DNA of 64,000 bases from DASUPK01 sp963763955 (GTDB lineage: Bacteria; Actinomycetota; Thermoleophilia; Solirubrobacterales; 70-9), in assembly GCA_963763955.1 (NCBI GenBank), contig CAVXQP010000024.1:62001-126000 (forward strand), read 5' to 3'. Below are positions 50,648 through 58,837 of the stretch, piece by piece; within the stretch, counting starts at the first letter, position 1, and each line of letters starts with the position of its first letter. The notes beneath the pieces are model-generated. The model saw nothing but the letters and a program-made list of their open reading frames with translations. It had not been told where the DNA came from and made no database searches. Position numbers and translations under genes: made by a program.

Positions 50648-51846
50648 CCCAGCTCGATCAACTCACGCAGCGCGTGGTAGGCGCTCGCCTGGGCCTCCTG
50701 GATACGCGGGATGTGCTGGGACGGCGAGACGATGACGTGATCGGCGAGACCCTCGTCCGCGACCCGTCCGCCGTCGTAGCCGACGAAGGCGATCGTCACG
50801 AGCTTGCGCTTCCTCGCCTCGCCGAGAGCCTCGATCAGGTTGACGGAGTTGCCGCTCGTGGAGATCGCGATGGCCGCATCGCCCTCATGCCCGTACGCGA
50901 TCACCTGGCGAAGGAAGATCGCCTCCACCCCGATGTCGTTCGCGATCGCGGTGAGGATCGACGGATCCTCGGTCAGGTCGATGGCGGGACGCGCGGGCCA
51001 GCCCTGGGGCGGGGCGCGGAGATCGGCCACGAAGTCCATCGAGTCGGTGGCCGATCCGCCGTTGCCGAAGACGAGTGCCTTGCCGCCTCGGTCGAAGATC
51101 GACCTCAGTGCGGCTGCGGCCTCGAGCAGTACCTCCCGCGACCCGGTGATGGTCCGCTCCCTCAGGTCACCGACCTCCTCAGCCTTCATCACGACATTCG
51201 AGCGGACGTCCTCGATCACGTCCTCAAGGCCGGTCTCGCCCTCCGAGAGGAACGGATAGAGAAAGCTGGACGCCCCGGTGTCATGGACCGGGCCGGCCTC
51301 CCGGCCCTCGAGCAGGCCGCGGTGCTCGAAGAAGACGTGGACCAGCTCCCAGAGCACGTGGTAGAGCGTCTCCGCCAGCTCCTGGCGGACGAACGGATCC
51401 TCGCTGGGCGGCTCGAATTCCCACTCGGCCCCGCAGCTGGAGAAGGCGATCGTCTGGCAGCCGCGCTCCCTTGCCAGGGCGAGCGCCTCGATCGTCTCGG
51501 CCGCATCCGGCTCATCGGTGCCGAAGGCGATCGCGATGTCGTCCGGCTCGGCGATCAGGTCGGCCTGCATGGTCAGGGATCCGCCCTCGCGGGAGAGGCC
51601 GATCGCGGGCAGCGCTCGCTTGCCGACGATCACCGGGTGGACGAACTCGACCGCGACGTGGCGGACGTCGGACCGGGCCGCCGGGGAGAAGCCGAGCGCG
51701 ACCAGCCGCCCGCCGCGGGCGAACCGCTCGGCCATCCGGTGACAGCACCGCGCCACGTCCTCGGCCCTCGCCTCGAAGAAGGCGCCATTGGCCTCGGTCC
51801 TCTCCGCAAGCAGGGAATCCAGCCGCCCTGCTGCCGCAACGGTCAA
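50644..51846 (-). CDS. Tandem SIS-domain protein (phosphoheptose-isomerase-like)
   Basis: About 400 residues made of two SIS-type halves. The C-terminal half is GmhA-like (KALVFGNGGSATDSMDFVAD, AAIAISTSGNSVNLIEALGE). The N-terminal half is a divergent copy (GGRLVALGFSPAARSDVRHV, DDIAIAFGTDEPDAAETIEA). SIS domains bind phosphosugars. The TTG start at 51846 overlaps the hypB stop (TTGA), and the stop overlaps the hypF start. Coupling to hypB and hypF argues for a role with the hydrogenase, but none is established to my knowledge. Confidence 0.85.
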   Translation of the reverse strand: MTVAAAGRLDSLLAERTEANGAFFEARAEDVARCCHRMAERFARGGRLVALGFSPAARSDVRHVAVEFVHPVIVGKRALPAIGLSREGGSLTMQADLIAEPDDIAIAFGTDEPDAAETIEALALARERGCQTIAFSSCGAEWEFEPPSEDPFVRQELAETLYHVLWELVHVFFEHRGLLEGREAGPVHDTGASSFLYPFLSEGETGLEDVIEDVRSNVVMKAEEVGDLRERTITGSREVLLEAAAALRSIFDRGGKALVFGNGGSATDSMDFVADLRAPPQGWPARPAIDLTEDPSILTAIANDIGVEAIFLRQVIAYGHEGDAAIAISTSGNSVNLIEALGEARKRKLVTIAFVGYDGGRVADEGLADHVIVSPSQHIPRIQEAQASAYHALRELIELG

Positions 51847-52520
51847 ACCGCGGCGGCCTCCCTCGCCGCCACCGCGGACAGCCAGTCCCCGAACGCCTCG
51901 GTGCCCTCCCCGGTCCGCGCGCTGCACTCGATCACCTCGGCGCCGGGATTCACTGACTCGAGGTTGTGCCGCAGCTTCTCCAGGTCGTACTCCAAATGTG
52001 GCAGCAGATCGATCTTGTTGACCACCACCAGCTCGCAGGCCCGGAACATCAGCGGGTACTTGAGCGGCTTGTCCTCGCCTTCAGCGACGGAGCAGATCAT
52101 CGCCCGGGCGTCCTCCCCCACACGGAACTCCGCGGGGCAGACCAGGTTGCCCACGTTCTCGATCACGAGCAGATCGATGTCGTCGAGCTCGAAGCCCGGC
52201 AGCGCCGAGCGCACCATGTTCGCGTCGAGGTGGCACTCACCGCCGAATCCGGCGTCGGTGTTGAGCTGCACCACCGGGACGTGCAGATGGGCTATCCGGT
52301 CGGCGTCCATCGACCCCTGGACGTCGCCCTCGAGCACGCCGACGCGCGCGTCGAGGGCCGGGATCGCCGCCTCCAGCAGCGTCGTCTTCCCCGCCCCCGG
52401 GGCCGACATCAGGTTGACCACCCGCACGCCGGCGTGATCGAAGTCGTGCCGGTTCGCCTCCGCGATCGTCGTGTTGGCGTCCAGCGCGTCCTCTGCGACC
52501 TTCACCTTGGTGCGATGCAT
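51843..52520 (-). CDS. hypB: Hydrogenase nickel-insertion GTPase HypB
   Basis: 225 residues. G1/P-loop is LMSAPGAGKTTLLEAAI, with LEGDVQGSMDADRI, the metal-binding region NTDAGFGGECHLDANMV, the switch region ENVGNLVCPAEFRVGE and the guanine motif VVNKIDLL. It lacks both the N-terminal CxxCGC metal motif and the His-rich stretch of many HypB proteins, so nickel storage is not expected. Hydrolyses GTP to hand nickel from HypA to the large subunit. Its start overlaps the hypA end by 19 nt. Confidence 0.95.
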   Translation of the reverse strand: MHRTKVKVAEDALDANTTIAEANRHDFDHAGVRVVNLMSAPGAGKTTLLEAAIPALDARVGVLEGDVQGSMDADRIAHLHVPVVQLNTDAGFGGECHLDANMVRSALPGFELDDIDLLVIENVGNLVCPAEFRVGEDARAMICSVAEGEDKPLKYPLMFRACELVVVNKIDLLPHLEYDLEKLRHNLESVNPGAEVIECSARTGEGTEAFGDWLSAVAAREAAAV

Positions 52521-52882
52521 CCCGCCTCCTCCTGATCGATTTCAGTCTCCTCGGTCACCTCGATCGAGTCGACCTCGAACTCGGTGCCGGCGACGACCTC
52601 GACCTCCGTATCGGCGCACGAGCGGCAGCGGAAGTCGGGCTCGTAGAGCTCCCACTCCTCGCCGCATGAGCGACAGCGCACGCGCGCCTCGATGATCTCC
52701 TGCTCCAGGGTCGCGCCCTGGCAGACCGTGTCTCGCGAGCAGATCCCGAAGTAGAACTCGAGGGATTGCGGGACAACCTGGCGGAGCGTGCCGATGCGCA
52801 TATCAACCGAGGTGACGCGCCGGCCCTCGGCGTGCTTCACGACGGTCTCGACTATCCCGGTAGCCAGTGAGAGCTCGTGCAT
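52502..52882 (-). CDS. hypA: Hydrogenase nickel chaperone HypA
   Basis: 126 residues. The nickel site is the invariant N-terminal MHELSLA (His2), and zinc is held by CRSCGEEW and CRSCADTE (two CxxC). An acidic C-terminal extension of about 25 residues follows. HypA docks on the large subunit precursor and delivers Ni2+ with HypB. It starts 2 nt after the maturation protease stop. Confidence 0.95.
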   Translation of the reverse strand: MHELSLATGIVETVVKHAEGRRVTSVDMRIGTLRQVVPQSLEFYFGICSRDTVCQGATLEQEIIEARVRCRSCGEEWELYEPDFRCRSCADTEVEVVAGTEFEVDSIEVTEETEIDQEEAGCIAPR

Positions 52883-52884
52883 GA

Positions 52885-53454
52885 CTAGCCCTCATAGGCC
52901 GCGTCGGACTGCAGCTTGTTGAGTTGGTCCAGCACCACGGCCGCGGCGCGGTCGACGGCGCCCCTGACCGGCTCGGAGAGCTCGAGGGCGACGGTGTCGA
53001 CGTCGGCGGGCTCACAGCCCACGACGACCACCTTGCCCGGCCAGCCGTGCACCGACTTGACGAAGCGCAGGACGGTCCCCGGATCCATGCCGTGCGGGCT
53101 GATCGCCTCGCCATCCTCGATCGGCTTGAAATCGGCGGGATCCGGCTCGATCACGTAGACGTCCCCCGGCTCCCCGCCCTGCCGGCTCACGTCGACCAGG
53201 ACCATCGCGTGATAGCCGCGCATCACTTCGTAGGCGAGGTCGAGGCCGCCCGAACCGAAGTCCTGGACCTGCACGCCGGGAGGCACTCCCATCTCGAGCA
53301 GGCGGGTGACGACGTGGCCGCCAAACCCATCGTCGCCGAGCCAGGCGTTGCCGACCCCGGCGACGAGGATCTGCTTCTCCATCTCCGGGAGCTCCGGCTC
53401 CGTGAGACTCGCCACGTCGGGCATCTCGGGGAGATTTTCCTTCTGCCCGCTCAT
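52885..53454 (-). CDS. [NiFe] hydrogenase maturation protease (HyaD/HupD family)
   Basis: 189 residues with the peptidase A31 blocks VAGVGNAWLGDDGFGGHVV (metal-ligand Asp), DFGSGGLDLAYEVM and LVDVSRQGGEPGDVYVIE (second acidic ligand), then the SPHGMD loop. It cuts the C-terminal tail from the large subunit after nickel insertion; the subunit in this operon has such a tail. Family similarity begins at MEKQILVAGVGN, 24 residues in. The upstream ATG at 53454 overlaps the preceding stop (ATGA). Confidence 0.92.
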   Translation of the reverse strand: MSGQKENLPEMPDVASLTEPELPEMEKQILVAGVGNAWLGDDGFGGHVVTRLLEMGVPPGVQVQDFGSGGLDLAYEVMRGYHAMVLVDVSRQGGEPGDVYVIEPDPADFKPIEDGEAISPHGMDPGTVLRFVKSVHGWPGKVVVVGCEPADVDTVALELSEPVRGAVDRAAAVVLDQLNKLQSDAAYEG

Positions 53455-54647
53455 CTCGACACCGGCTCGACCTCGTCGGCGAAGAAGAACAGGAATCGTC
53501 CCGTCTCGCGCAGCAGGTCCTGGCCGGGATCGTCGTCCACCGTGACCCCCAGGTAGACGCGCTCGTCGTAGCCGCGGTAGATGCGCTCGACGGTCGCTGT
53601 GCGGCCGTGGAGGATCTTGTCGTAGACGTCGCCCTCCGTCCCGGGACGCAGGACGATCTTGTCACCGAGCCTGACGGTCGTCCCCGCAGCGGCGATCTCC
53701 CTCTCCCCCTGGATCTCGTCGAGTCCGGGCGGTGGCGAGGGCGGGCGGCCATTGGATTCCCCCCGCTGCTCCTCCCCGGGCTCGGTGTAGGTGAGGCGAC
53801 CGTGAAGGCCCATGATCTCCTCGCCGGTGGTCGACTCGGCCCGCTCGATCATCTCCCGGACGGCCGGATCCTGCCCGGCGATCTGCTCGCGCTCGTCGTC
53901 GGAGAGGGCGTGGACGTGGAGCAACAGCGCCTCCTCGATCTCCGTGTTGTCGAAGAGGTTGCCGAGGCTCTCCGGGGCCAGCTCGGGGTGGTCCGGCAGC
54001 ACGATCGCCGCTCCGAGAACCGCCCTGTCCTCCTCGCCCAGCAGCACGGGAAAGGTGTTGACGGGCCGGCTGGCGAGCGACGCCTCCCCCTCCGGCCCCT
54101 CCCGCTCGAGCGGGGAGACGAAGCGTCCGCCCTCGACCTCGAGCAGCGGGTGGGTGGAGATCAGGCTGTGGCGAAGGGCCTCGCCGCGGGAGACCTCGGT
54201 CGGGTCCCATGAGATCGCGGTCTCGTTGTGGACGCAGAGGCGGACCCTGGCGAGCGTCGGCGAGAGCGGCTCGGCCCGCATCGCGACGCGACCGCCGAGC
54301 TCGCCGCCGTCGTCGAGCTGGAAGCCGAAGGTCTCGCGAATCGGCTCCCTGGCCAGCTCTGCGAGGGTCACCGGGCCGAGCTCGAGCGAGCGCTCGGCAG
54401 CCTCGTACCTCTCGCCAGTGGCCTGGAGGAACAGAGCTGTTCCGCTGAGCAGCGCGTCCGGCCCCCCCTGGAGAACCGCCTCGAGGCGAAGCATCGAGAA
54501 CGCGGCCGGCTGCGCTTCCGCGTAGTCCGGCGGGTAGACGATCCCGAAGGGCGTCGGCGTCGCGTTCTTCACGCCCGGGGTGTATGGATAGAGGGCGTAG
54601 CCCTCGTAGAGCAGGGAGCGGACCAGCTCCTCGATGGCCCTATTCAT
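53451..54647 (-). CDS. Conserved hydrogenase-locus protein, unknown function
   Basis: 398 residues, starting MNRAIEELVRSLLYEGYALY. A large beta-rich region with SLISTHPLLEVEGGRFVSPL comes first, then a low-complexity Pro/Gly/Glu linker. The C-terminal SH3/Sm-like part has GDKIVLRPGTEGDVYDKIL and RVYLGVTVDDDPGQDL. I recognise proteins of this kind beside actinobacterial group 1h hydrogenases but know no biochemical role. ATG at 54647 overlaps the DUF6084 stop and the end overlaps the protease start, so it is tightly coupled within the operon. Confidence 0.8.
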   Translation of the reverse strand: MNRAIEELVRSLLYEGYALYPYTPGVKNATPTPFGIVYPPDYAEAQPAAFSMLRLEAVLQGGPDALLSGTALFLQATGERYEAAERSLELGPVTLAELAREPIRETFGFQLDDGGELGGRVAMRAEPLSPTLARVRLCVHNETAISWDPTEVSRGEALRHSLISTHPLLEVEGGRFVSPLEREGPEGEASLASRPVNTFPVLLGEEDRAVLGAAIVLPDHPELAPESLGNLFDNTEIEEALLLHVHALSDDEREQIAGQDPAVREMIERAESTTGEEIMGLHGRLTYTEPGEEQRGESNGRPPSPPPGLDEIQGEREIAAAGTTVRLGDKIVLRPGTEGDVYDKILHGRTATVERIYRGYDERVYLGVTVDDDPGQDLLRETGRFLFFFADEVEPVSR

Positions 54648-55395
54648 CGAAGCTCTCCCTGGCGAGCAGCTCCGTGACCGCGGCGTCGAATGTAGGCGCC
54701 CCCAGCCTCGCCTTGAGCCTCTGCAGCGCATCAAGAGTGTCCCGGTGGACGGGCACCCAACCGCGGTATGGGTAGTAGGAGTCGATCATCTCTTTCCAGA
54801 CCGAGACCGGCATCGCGAACTCAGCCGTCGTGTCCCAGGGCATCTGCACGATCTGCAGCCGACCGCCCTCGGCCGCGTAGTAGACGCCGCCGTTGAAGTG
54901 GAACGCGAGCGGTATCTCGCCACCGTTCACCGAGTGGAAGTACTTCGCCGCCGCGAGCTCGACGTCGTAGTTGCAGAGCACCTCGATCTGCGTGCTGGTG
55001 GCCCCGGTGAACGCGGGGAGCAGCAGGCTCTCGCTCGTCCAGTGCATTCGCTGCGCCGTCGTGCTCCAGCGATGCGGATCTCCGAAGAGCTCTGTGAGCT
55101 TCGCGCGCTCGCCTGCACCGTAGCTGCGCTTCGCCGGCTCGATCTGGATCTGAACGCTGAGCCCGGCCATGAAGATCTCGCGGCCCGACGGGTCGTCGAC
55201 GCTGAGGGTGAAGGCGAGCGTGGGAGCGGCGGCGTGAGGGATCGCCTCGACGCCTGTGACCGCGAGCTGCAGCCCTGGCTCGCCTGGGCGCCTCGAGGTC
55301 TCCGGCTCCCCCCGCCCCGCCGTGTCGGCTTCCACCTCCGGCGGCCGGGGATGCGGTGCTCCTCTGCTCTGAATCTCCTCGACCGGCTCTTTCAT
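54640..55395 (-). CDS. DUF6084-family hydrogenase-locus protein
   Basis: About 251 residues. After a Pro/Glu-rich N-terminal ~45 residues comes a single beta-rich domain: AAPTLAFTLSVDDPSGREIF, VQIQIEPAKRSYGAGERAKL and FDAAVTELLARESF at the end. The pattern (QIRIEP..RRY, WTS.S.LLPAFTG, ELAAAKYFHS, GEIPLAFHFNGGVYY) fits DUF6084, a family tied to group 1h hydrogenase loci. Role unknown; a scaffold or assembly factor is plausible. ATG at 55395 overlaps the DUF5947 stop (ATGA). Confidence 0.82.
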   Translation of the reverse strand: MKEPVEEIQSRGAPHPRPPEVEADTAGRGEPETSRRPGEPGLQLAVTGVEAIPHAAAPTLAFTLSVDDPSGREIFMAGLSVQIQIEPAKRSYGAGERAKLTELFGDPHRWSTTAQRMHWTSESLLLPAFTGATSTQIEVLCNYDVELAAAKYFHSVNGGEIPLAFHFNGGVYYAAEGGRLQIVQMPWDTTAEFAMPVSVWKEMIDSYYPYRGWVPVHRDTLDALQRLKARLGAPTFDAAVTELLARESFDE

Positions 55396-56081
55396 GTCCT
55401 CTCTCCCGAGCGCTGCCTGAGGCGCTCGAAGAAGGTCGGCACGGCTCGCTCGATCGCATCCCCTCCCGAGATTCCCTCCCAGGTGACCTTGATCGCGCCG
55501 ACCAGGCCGTAGCACTCGTCGATCGGCGCAATCACGTAGGCGTGCTGCTCCGACATCCGGTTGACGACCAGCGCCTCAGCGTCGGGCTCGAGCGAATCGA
55601 GCTCCGGATTGAGCGCGCGCAGATCCTCCCAGGCCTCGAGCTTGAGCTCGGACTCCGTCGCCCCAGCGGGGCTCGGGTACATCGCGACCATCCCCCCGAC
55701 AGAGCTGCTGCGCATGAAGAAGGCCAGCCCGATCGGAACCTCGAGCCTCGCCCAGAGCTCGTCGGGAAGCTCGAAGTCCTCGAGCCAGACGACCCGGCTG
55801 CCGGTCGGCCGGAGCTCGGGATCGCCCGAGCGCTGTGCCCAGCAGGTGGCGCAGGCGCAGAGGATCCGCCGGTCTCCGAGGTGCAGCATGTGCTCATGCT
55901 CGGCCGGGATCCCGACGCCGCATAGATCGCAGCGTTCCGCCGCAACACGCCCCCCGTCATCCGGCGCGCCGCTAACGTCTGGCCGAGCTGGTCCACCACG
56001 GAGGCTGCGTAGGCCGGTGATCATCTTGGTCCGCCTCCGGGCCGCCACCGCGTCCTCGATGGCTCGTCCGTTCCCGCTCAT
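55392..56081 (-). CDS. DUF5947-family hydrogenase-locus protein
   Basis: 229 residues. A disordered N-terminal ~45 residues precede a CDLCGVGIPAEHEHML motif and CACATCWAQR about 25 residues later. This Cys/His set could bind zinc or an Fe-S cluster. The rest (WLEDFELPDELWARLEVPIG, SEQHAYVIAPIDECYGLVGA) matches DUF5947, a known companion of actinobacterial high-affinity hydrogenases. Function not established. ATGA overlaps on both sides. Confidence 0.82.
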   Translation of the reverse strand: MSGNGRAIEDAVAARRRTKMITGLRSLRGGPARPDVSGAPDDGGRVAAERCDLCGVGIPAEHEHMLHLGDRRILCACATCWAQRSGDPELRPTGSRVVWLEDFELPDELWARLEVPIGLAFFMRSSSVGGMVAMYPSPAGATESELKLEAWEDLRALNPELDSLEPDAEALVVNRMSEQHAYVIAPIDECYGLVGAIKVTWEGISGGDAIERAVPTFFERLRQRSGERT

Positions 56082-56995
56082 CGCGCGAGCGCCACCCGCA
56101 CCCCATCCGCCTCCGAGGCGAGCAGCGGGACCGGGCCGAGGTGGAGCTTCTCGTCGTCGAGGGAACGGCCCGCTCGCGGCAGGAAGTAGCGGCGATCACA
56201 GGTCGGGCAGGTCAGCATGCCTTCATCGAGCTTCGCGTCCGCGATCGACCCCTCGCAGCTAGGGCATGAGTCGAGGTAGGCGAGCAGCGAGCCCTCGACC
56301 TTGGCCACCACGATCGGCGTGCCATCGACCTCGATCCTGGTCAGCTCGTCCTCCGCCAGGCCGTCCACCTGGCCGTTCAGGTCGCGCCATCCCGAAGCGC
56401 CTGCGGGAGCCGGGATGCCCGCCGAGCCGTTCGACCCGCCGGCCTGCACCACAGGCAGCGGCGTGCCGGTCACCTCGACCGGATCGAGCAGGTCCTGCTC
56501 GATCCCCTCGACCTCGATGCCGAGCAGGTCGGGAGCCGCCTCCTCCAGCGCCGTCTTGATCGCCAGCTCCAGGGTGGACGAAGAGGCTGGGCAGCCGTCG
56601 CAGCTTCCCTCGAGGCGAAGCCGGACGACGCCGTCCTCGAGCGAAACCAGCTCCACGTTGCCGCCGTGCGACTCCATGTACGGACGGACGTCGTCGAGTG
56701 CTTCGGTGACCCGCTCCTCGATCGGGACCGGATAGAGGTCGTGAATCAAAAGCAGGCTCGCGACCACCCCGTCGTCGACGAGCTGCTGCTTGACCTCGCC
56801 CGCGCTCTCGTCCTCATTGAGGATCTCGACGATCCTGGTCAGGCCCAGCCCGTACATGTCGATCACAGCGGACATCAGGTCCTCCGCGGCTCGGCGGGCC
56901 GCTGGATCCGGAAGATCCTCGACCCGCGCGGTCAGCTCCTCCACCCTCTGGATGAGGGCCTCGGGGCTGACCGCTTCGGGTCTCTCGGCGGACAT
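56078..56995 (-). CDS. NifU-like / four-Cys Rieske-like fusion protein
   Basis: 305 residues. A helical N-terminal part lies at about 1-90. The NifU C-terminal domain (about 100-165) has VRPYMESHGGNVELVSLEDG and the cluster motif GSCDGCPASSSTLELAI. A C-terminal domain (about 215-305) follows a Rieske layout, but its ligands are CPSCEGS and CPTCDRRYF: Cys stands where Rieske proteins have His, so a rubredoxin-like metal or non-Rieske cluster is expected. Likely an Fe-S scaffold or electron carrier for the hydrogenase, 21 nt downstream of hhyL. Confidence 0.85.
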   Translation of the reverse strand: MSAERPEAVSPEALIQRVEELTARVEDLPDPAARRAAEDLMSAVIDMYGLGLTRIVEILNEDESAGEVKQQLVDDGVVASLLLIHDLYPVPIEERVTEALDDVRPYMESHGGNVELVSLEDGVVRLRLEGSCDGCPASSSTLELAIKTALEEAAPDLLGIEVEGIEQDLLDPVEVTGTPLPVVQAGGSNGSAGIPAPAGASGWRDLNGQVDGLAEDELTRIEVDGTPIVVAKVEGSLLAYLDSCPSCEGSIADAKLDEGMLTCPTCDRRYFLPRAGRSLDDEKLHLGPVPLLASEADGVRVALAR

Positions 56996-57016
56996 TCCTC
57001 GGCCTCCGTCGCCGGG

Positions 57017-58801
57017 CTACGACAGGCCGGTCGGCGTATGGGTGACCTTTCGGACCTGACCCCCCCGCTGGTCGTACATGTGGACGCCGCACGGCAGGCA
57101 CGGGTCGAAGCTCCGCACCGCCCGCATGATGTCCACGCCCTTGAACTTCTCCGGGCCGTTCTCCTCGAAGATCGGCGTGTTCTGCACCGCATCCTCGTAG
57201 GGGCCGGGAGTCCCATGGGTGTCGCGCGGGTTGCTGTTCCATGGAGTTGGCGGGTACGGCTGGTAGTTCGCCACCTTGCCGTCCCGGATCACCATGTGGT
57301 GCGAGAGCACTCCCCGGGCCGCCTCGCAGAACCCGACCGAGATCGCCTCCTGCGGGACCTTGAAGTCGTTCCACGACTTCGTCCGGCCAGCCCGGACCTC
57401 GGCCAGCGCCCGCTCCAGATTGTGGAGCGCGATCAGCGCCGAGAACGCCTCGTGATACGTCCGCGCCCGATCACGCTCGATCGCGTTGGACTTCTCCGGG
57501 ATCTTCCACTCGAGCTCCATCTCGGGCTTCGAGGCGGTTCTCGGCAGGACCATCTTGATGCTCTCGCCGGTGGCCTTCGCGTAGCCGAAGTCCACCAGGC
57601 CGGCCTTCGCCGTCACCCACGAGCGCGCGAACGGCCCGCCGCCGGTGTCGCAGGCGACGTAGGTGTCGTTGCGCTCGTCGTAGATCCGCGGCGAAGCGAC
57701 CCAGCTGTACTTGTCCTGCCAGTCGCGCTTCTGCGGCTTCGGCAGGGTCACCTTGTTCCACGGATGGCGCTTGTCCACCGGGTTCCCCAGCGGATCCTGG
57801 GTGACGAACGTCTCCTCGTTCGTCCAGTCGTCGAAGTACGAGCTGCCCAGCAGGATCCGGATCATCAGGTTGATCTCGACCAGGTCGGTCGTGATCAGCT
57901 CGCCCTTCAGCACGACGCCGGGGGTGATGTAGCGCTTCCGCCCCCATTCGGCCATGTTCCGATAGTCGTAGTCGACGTAGTCGGGGTCGTCGAAGTAGCC
58001 CCAACAGACGAGATCCGTGTCGCGATATCCGACCATGTCGTACCCCGGCAACTCCTGCAGGAAGAAGTCGTAGAGGTCGTCGTGCATCGGCACGGCCCGC
58101 TTGACGTAGTCGATGTACCGCATCAGCCGCACGTAGTAGTCCGTGCAGGTCTGGTGCGTGATGTCGACCGACACGCCGCCCGGCATGATCGTCGACGGGT
58201 GGGTGTGGCGGCCGCCGAACAGGCAGTACATCTCGCGCGTGTAGCGCGCCACCTGCAGGGTCTCCAGGTAGAAGTCGCCGGTGAACGGGTTGAGCGCCCG
58301 CATGATGTCGGCGATCGTCTTGTAGCCGTGGACGTCCTGGCCGGGCGCCGCTGTCGACTCGGCCTTCTGGAGCAGCGACGGGTTCGTCTCCTTCACCATC
58401 TGCTCGCAGAAGTCCACGTTCGCCATGCAGTCGTTGAAGATCGCGTGGTCGAACATGTAGTCCGCGGTCTCGGCGAGGTTGTAGCCGAGGTCACCCAGCG
58501 CGGGCGGCTTCACGCCATAGGCCATGTTCTGGTTGAGGCACGACGTGGTGCAGTGGTTGTCGCCGCAGATGCCGCAGATGCGGCTGGTGATGAAGTGCGT
58601 GTCCCGCGGGTCGATCCCCTTCATGAAGATGTCGAACCCCCGGAAGATCATCGAGGTCGACCACGCCTTCTCGACCTTCTTGGCGTCGAAGTCGATCTCC
58701 GTATGAATGCCCAGTGACCCCACGATCCGCGTGATCGGGTCCCAGGACATCTCCTTGACGGCGACCTTCTTCGATGTCGTCGGAGTCTCTGTCGTTGCCA
58801 T
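57017..58801 (-). CDS. hhyL: Group 1h [NiFe] hydrogenase large subunit
   Basis: 594 residues. The two Cys pairs that hold the NiFe(CN)2CO centre are in RICGICGDNHCTTSC (N-terminal) and FDPCLPCGVHMYD (C-terminal). The invariant His ends the mature protein, and the remaining ~20 residues (MYDQRGGQVRKVTHTPTGLS) form the tail removed by the maturation protease. Sequence style and partners place it in group 1h (formerly group 5), enzymes that oxidise H2 at atmospheric levels in air. It follows the small subunit by 36 nt. Confidence 0.95.
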   Translation of the reverse strand: MATTETPTTSKKVAVKEMSWDPITRIVGSLGIHTEIDFDAKKVEKAWSTSMIFRGFDIFMKGIDPRDTHFITSRICGICGDNHCTTSCLNQNMAYGVKPPALGDLGYNLAETADYMFDHAIFNDCMANVDFCEQMVKETNPSLLQKAESTAAPGQDVHGYKTIADIMRALNPFTGDFYLETLQVARYTREMYCLFGGRHTHPSTIMPGGVSVDITHQTCTDYYVRLMRYIDYVKRAVPMHDDLYDFFLQELPGYDMVGYRDTDLVCWGYFDDPDYVDYDYRNMAEWGRKRYITPGVVLKGELITTDLVEINLMIRILLGSSYFDDWTNEETFVTQDPLGNPVDKRHPWNKVTLPKPQKRDWQDKYSWVASPRIYDERNDTYVACDTGGGPFARSWVTAKAGLVDFGYAKATGESIKMVLPRTASKPEMELEWKIPEKSNAIERDRARTYHEAFSALIALHNLERALAEVRAGRTKSWNDFKVPQEAISVGFCEAARGVLSHHMVIRDGKVANYQPYPPTPWNSNPRDTHGTPGPYEDAVQNTPIFEENGPEKFKGVDIMRAVRSFDPCLPCGVHMYDQRGGQVRKVTHTPTGLS

Positions 58802-58837
58802 GTTCTTCTCTCTCCTCTGCTCGAAGGTGGTCGTCGT

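Noticed and set aside
56666..58717. 683-residue plus-strand open frame
   Set aside because: Antisense to the hydrogenase large subunit and NifU gene; Val/His/Arg-rich shadow sequence.
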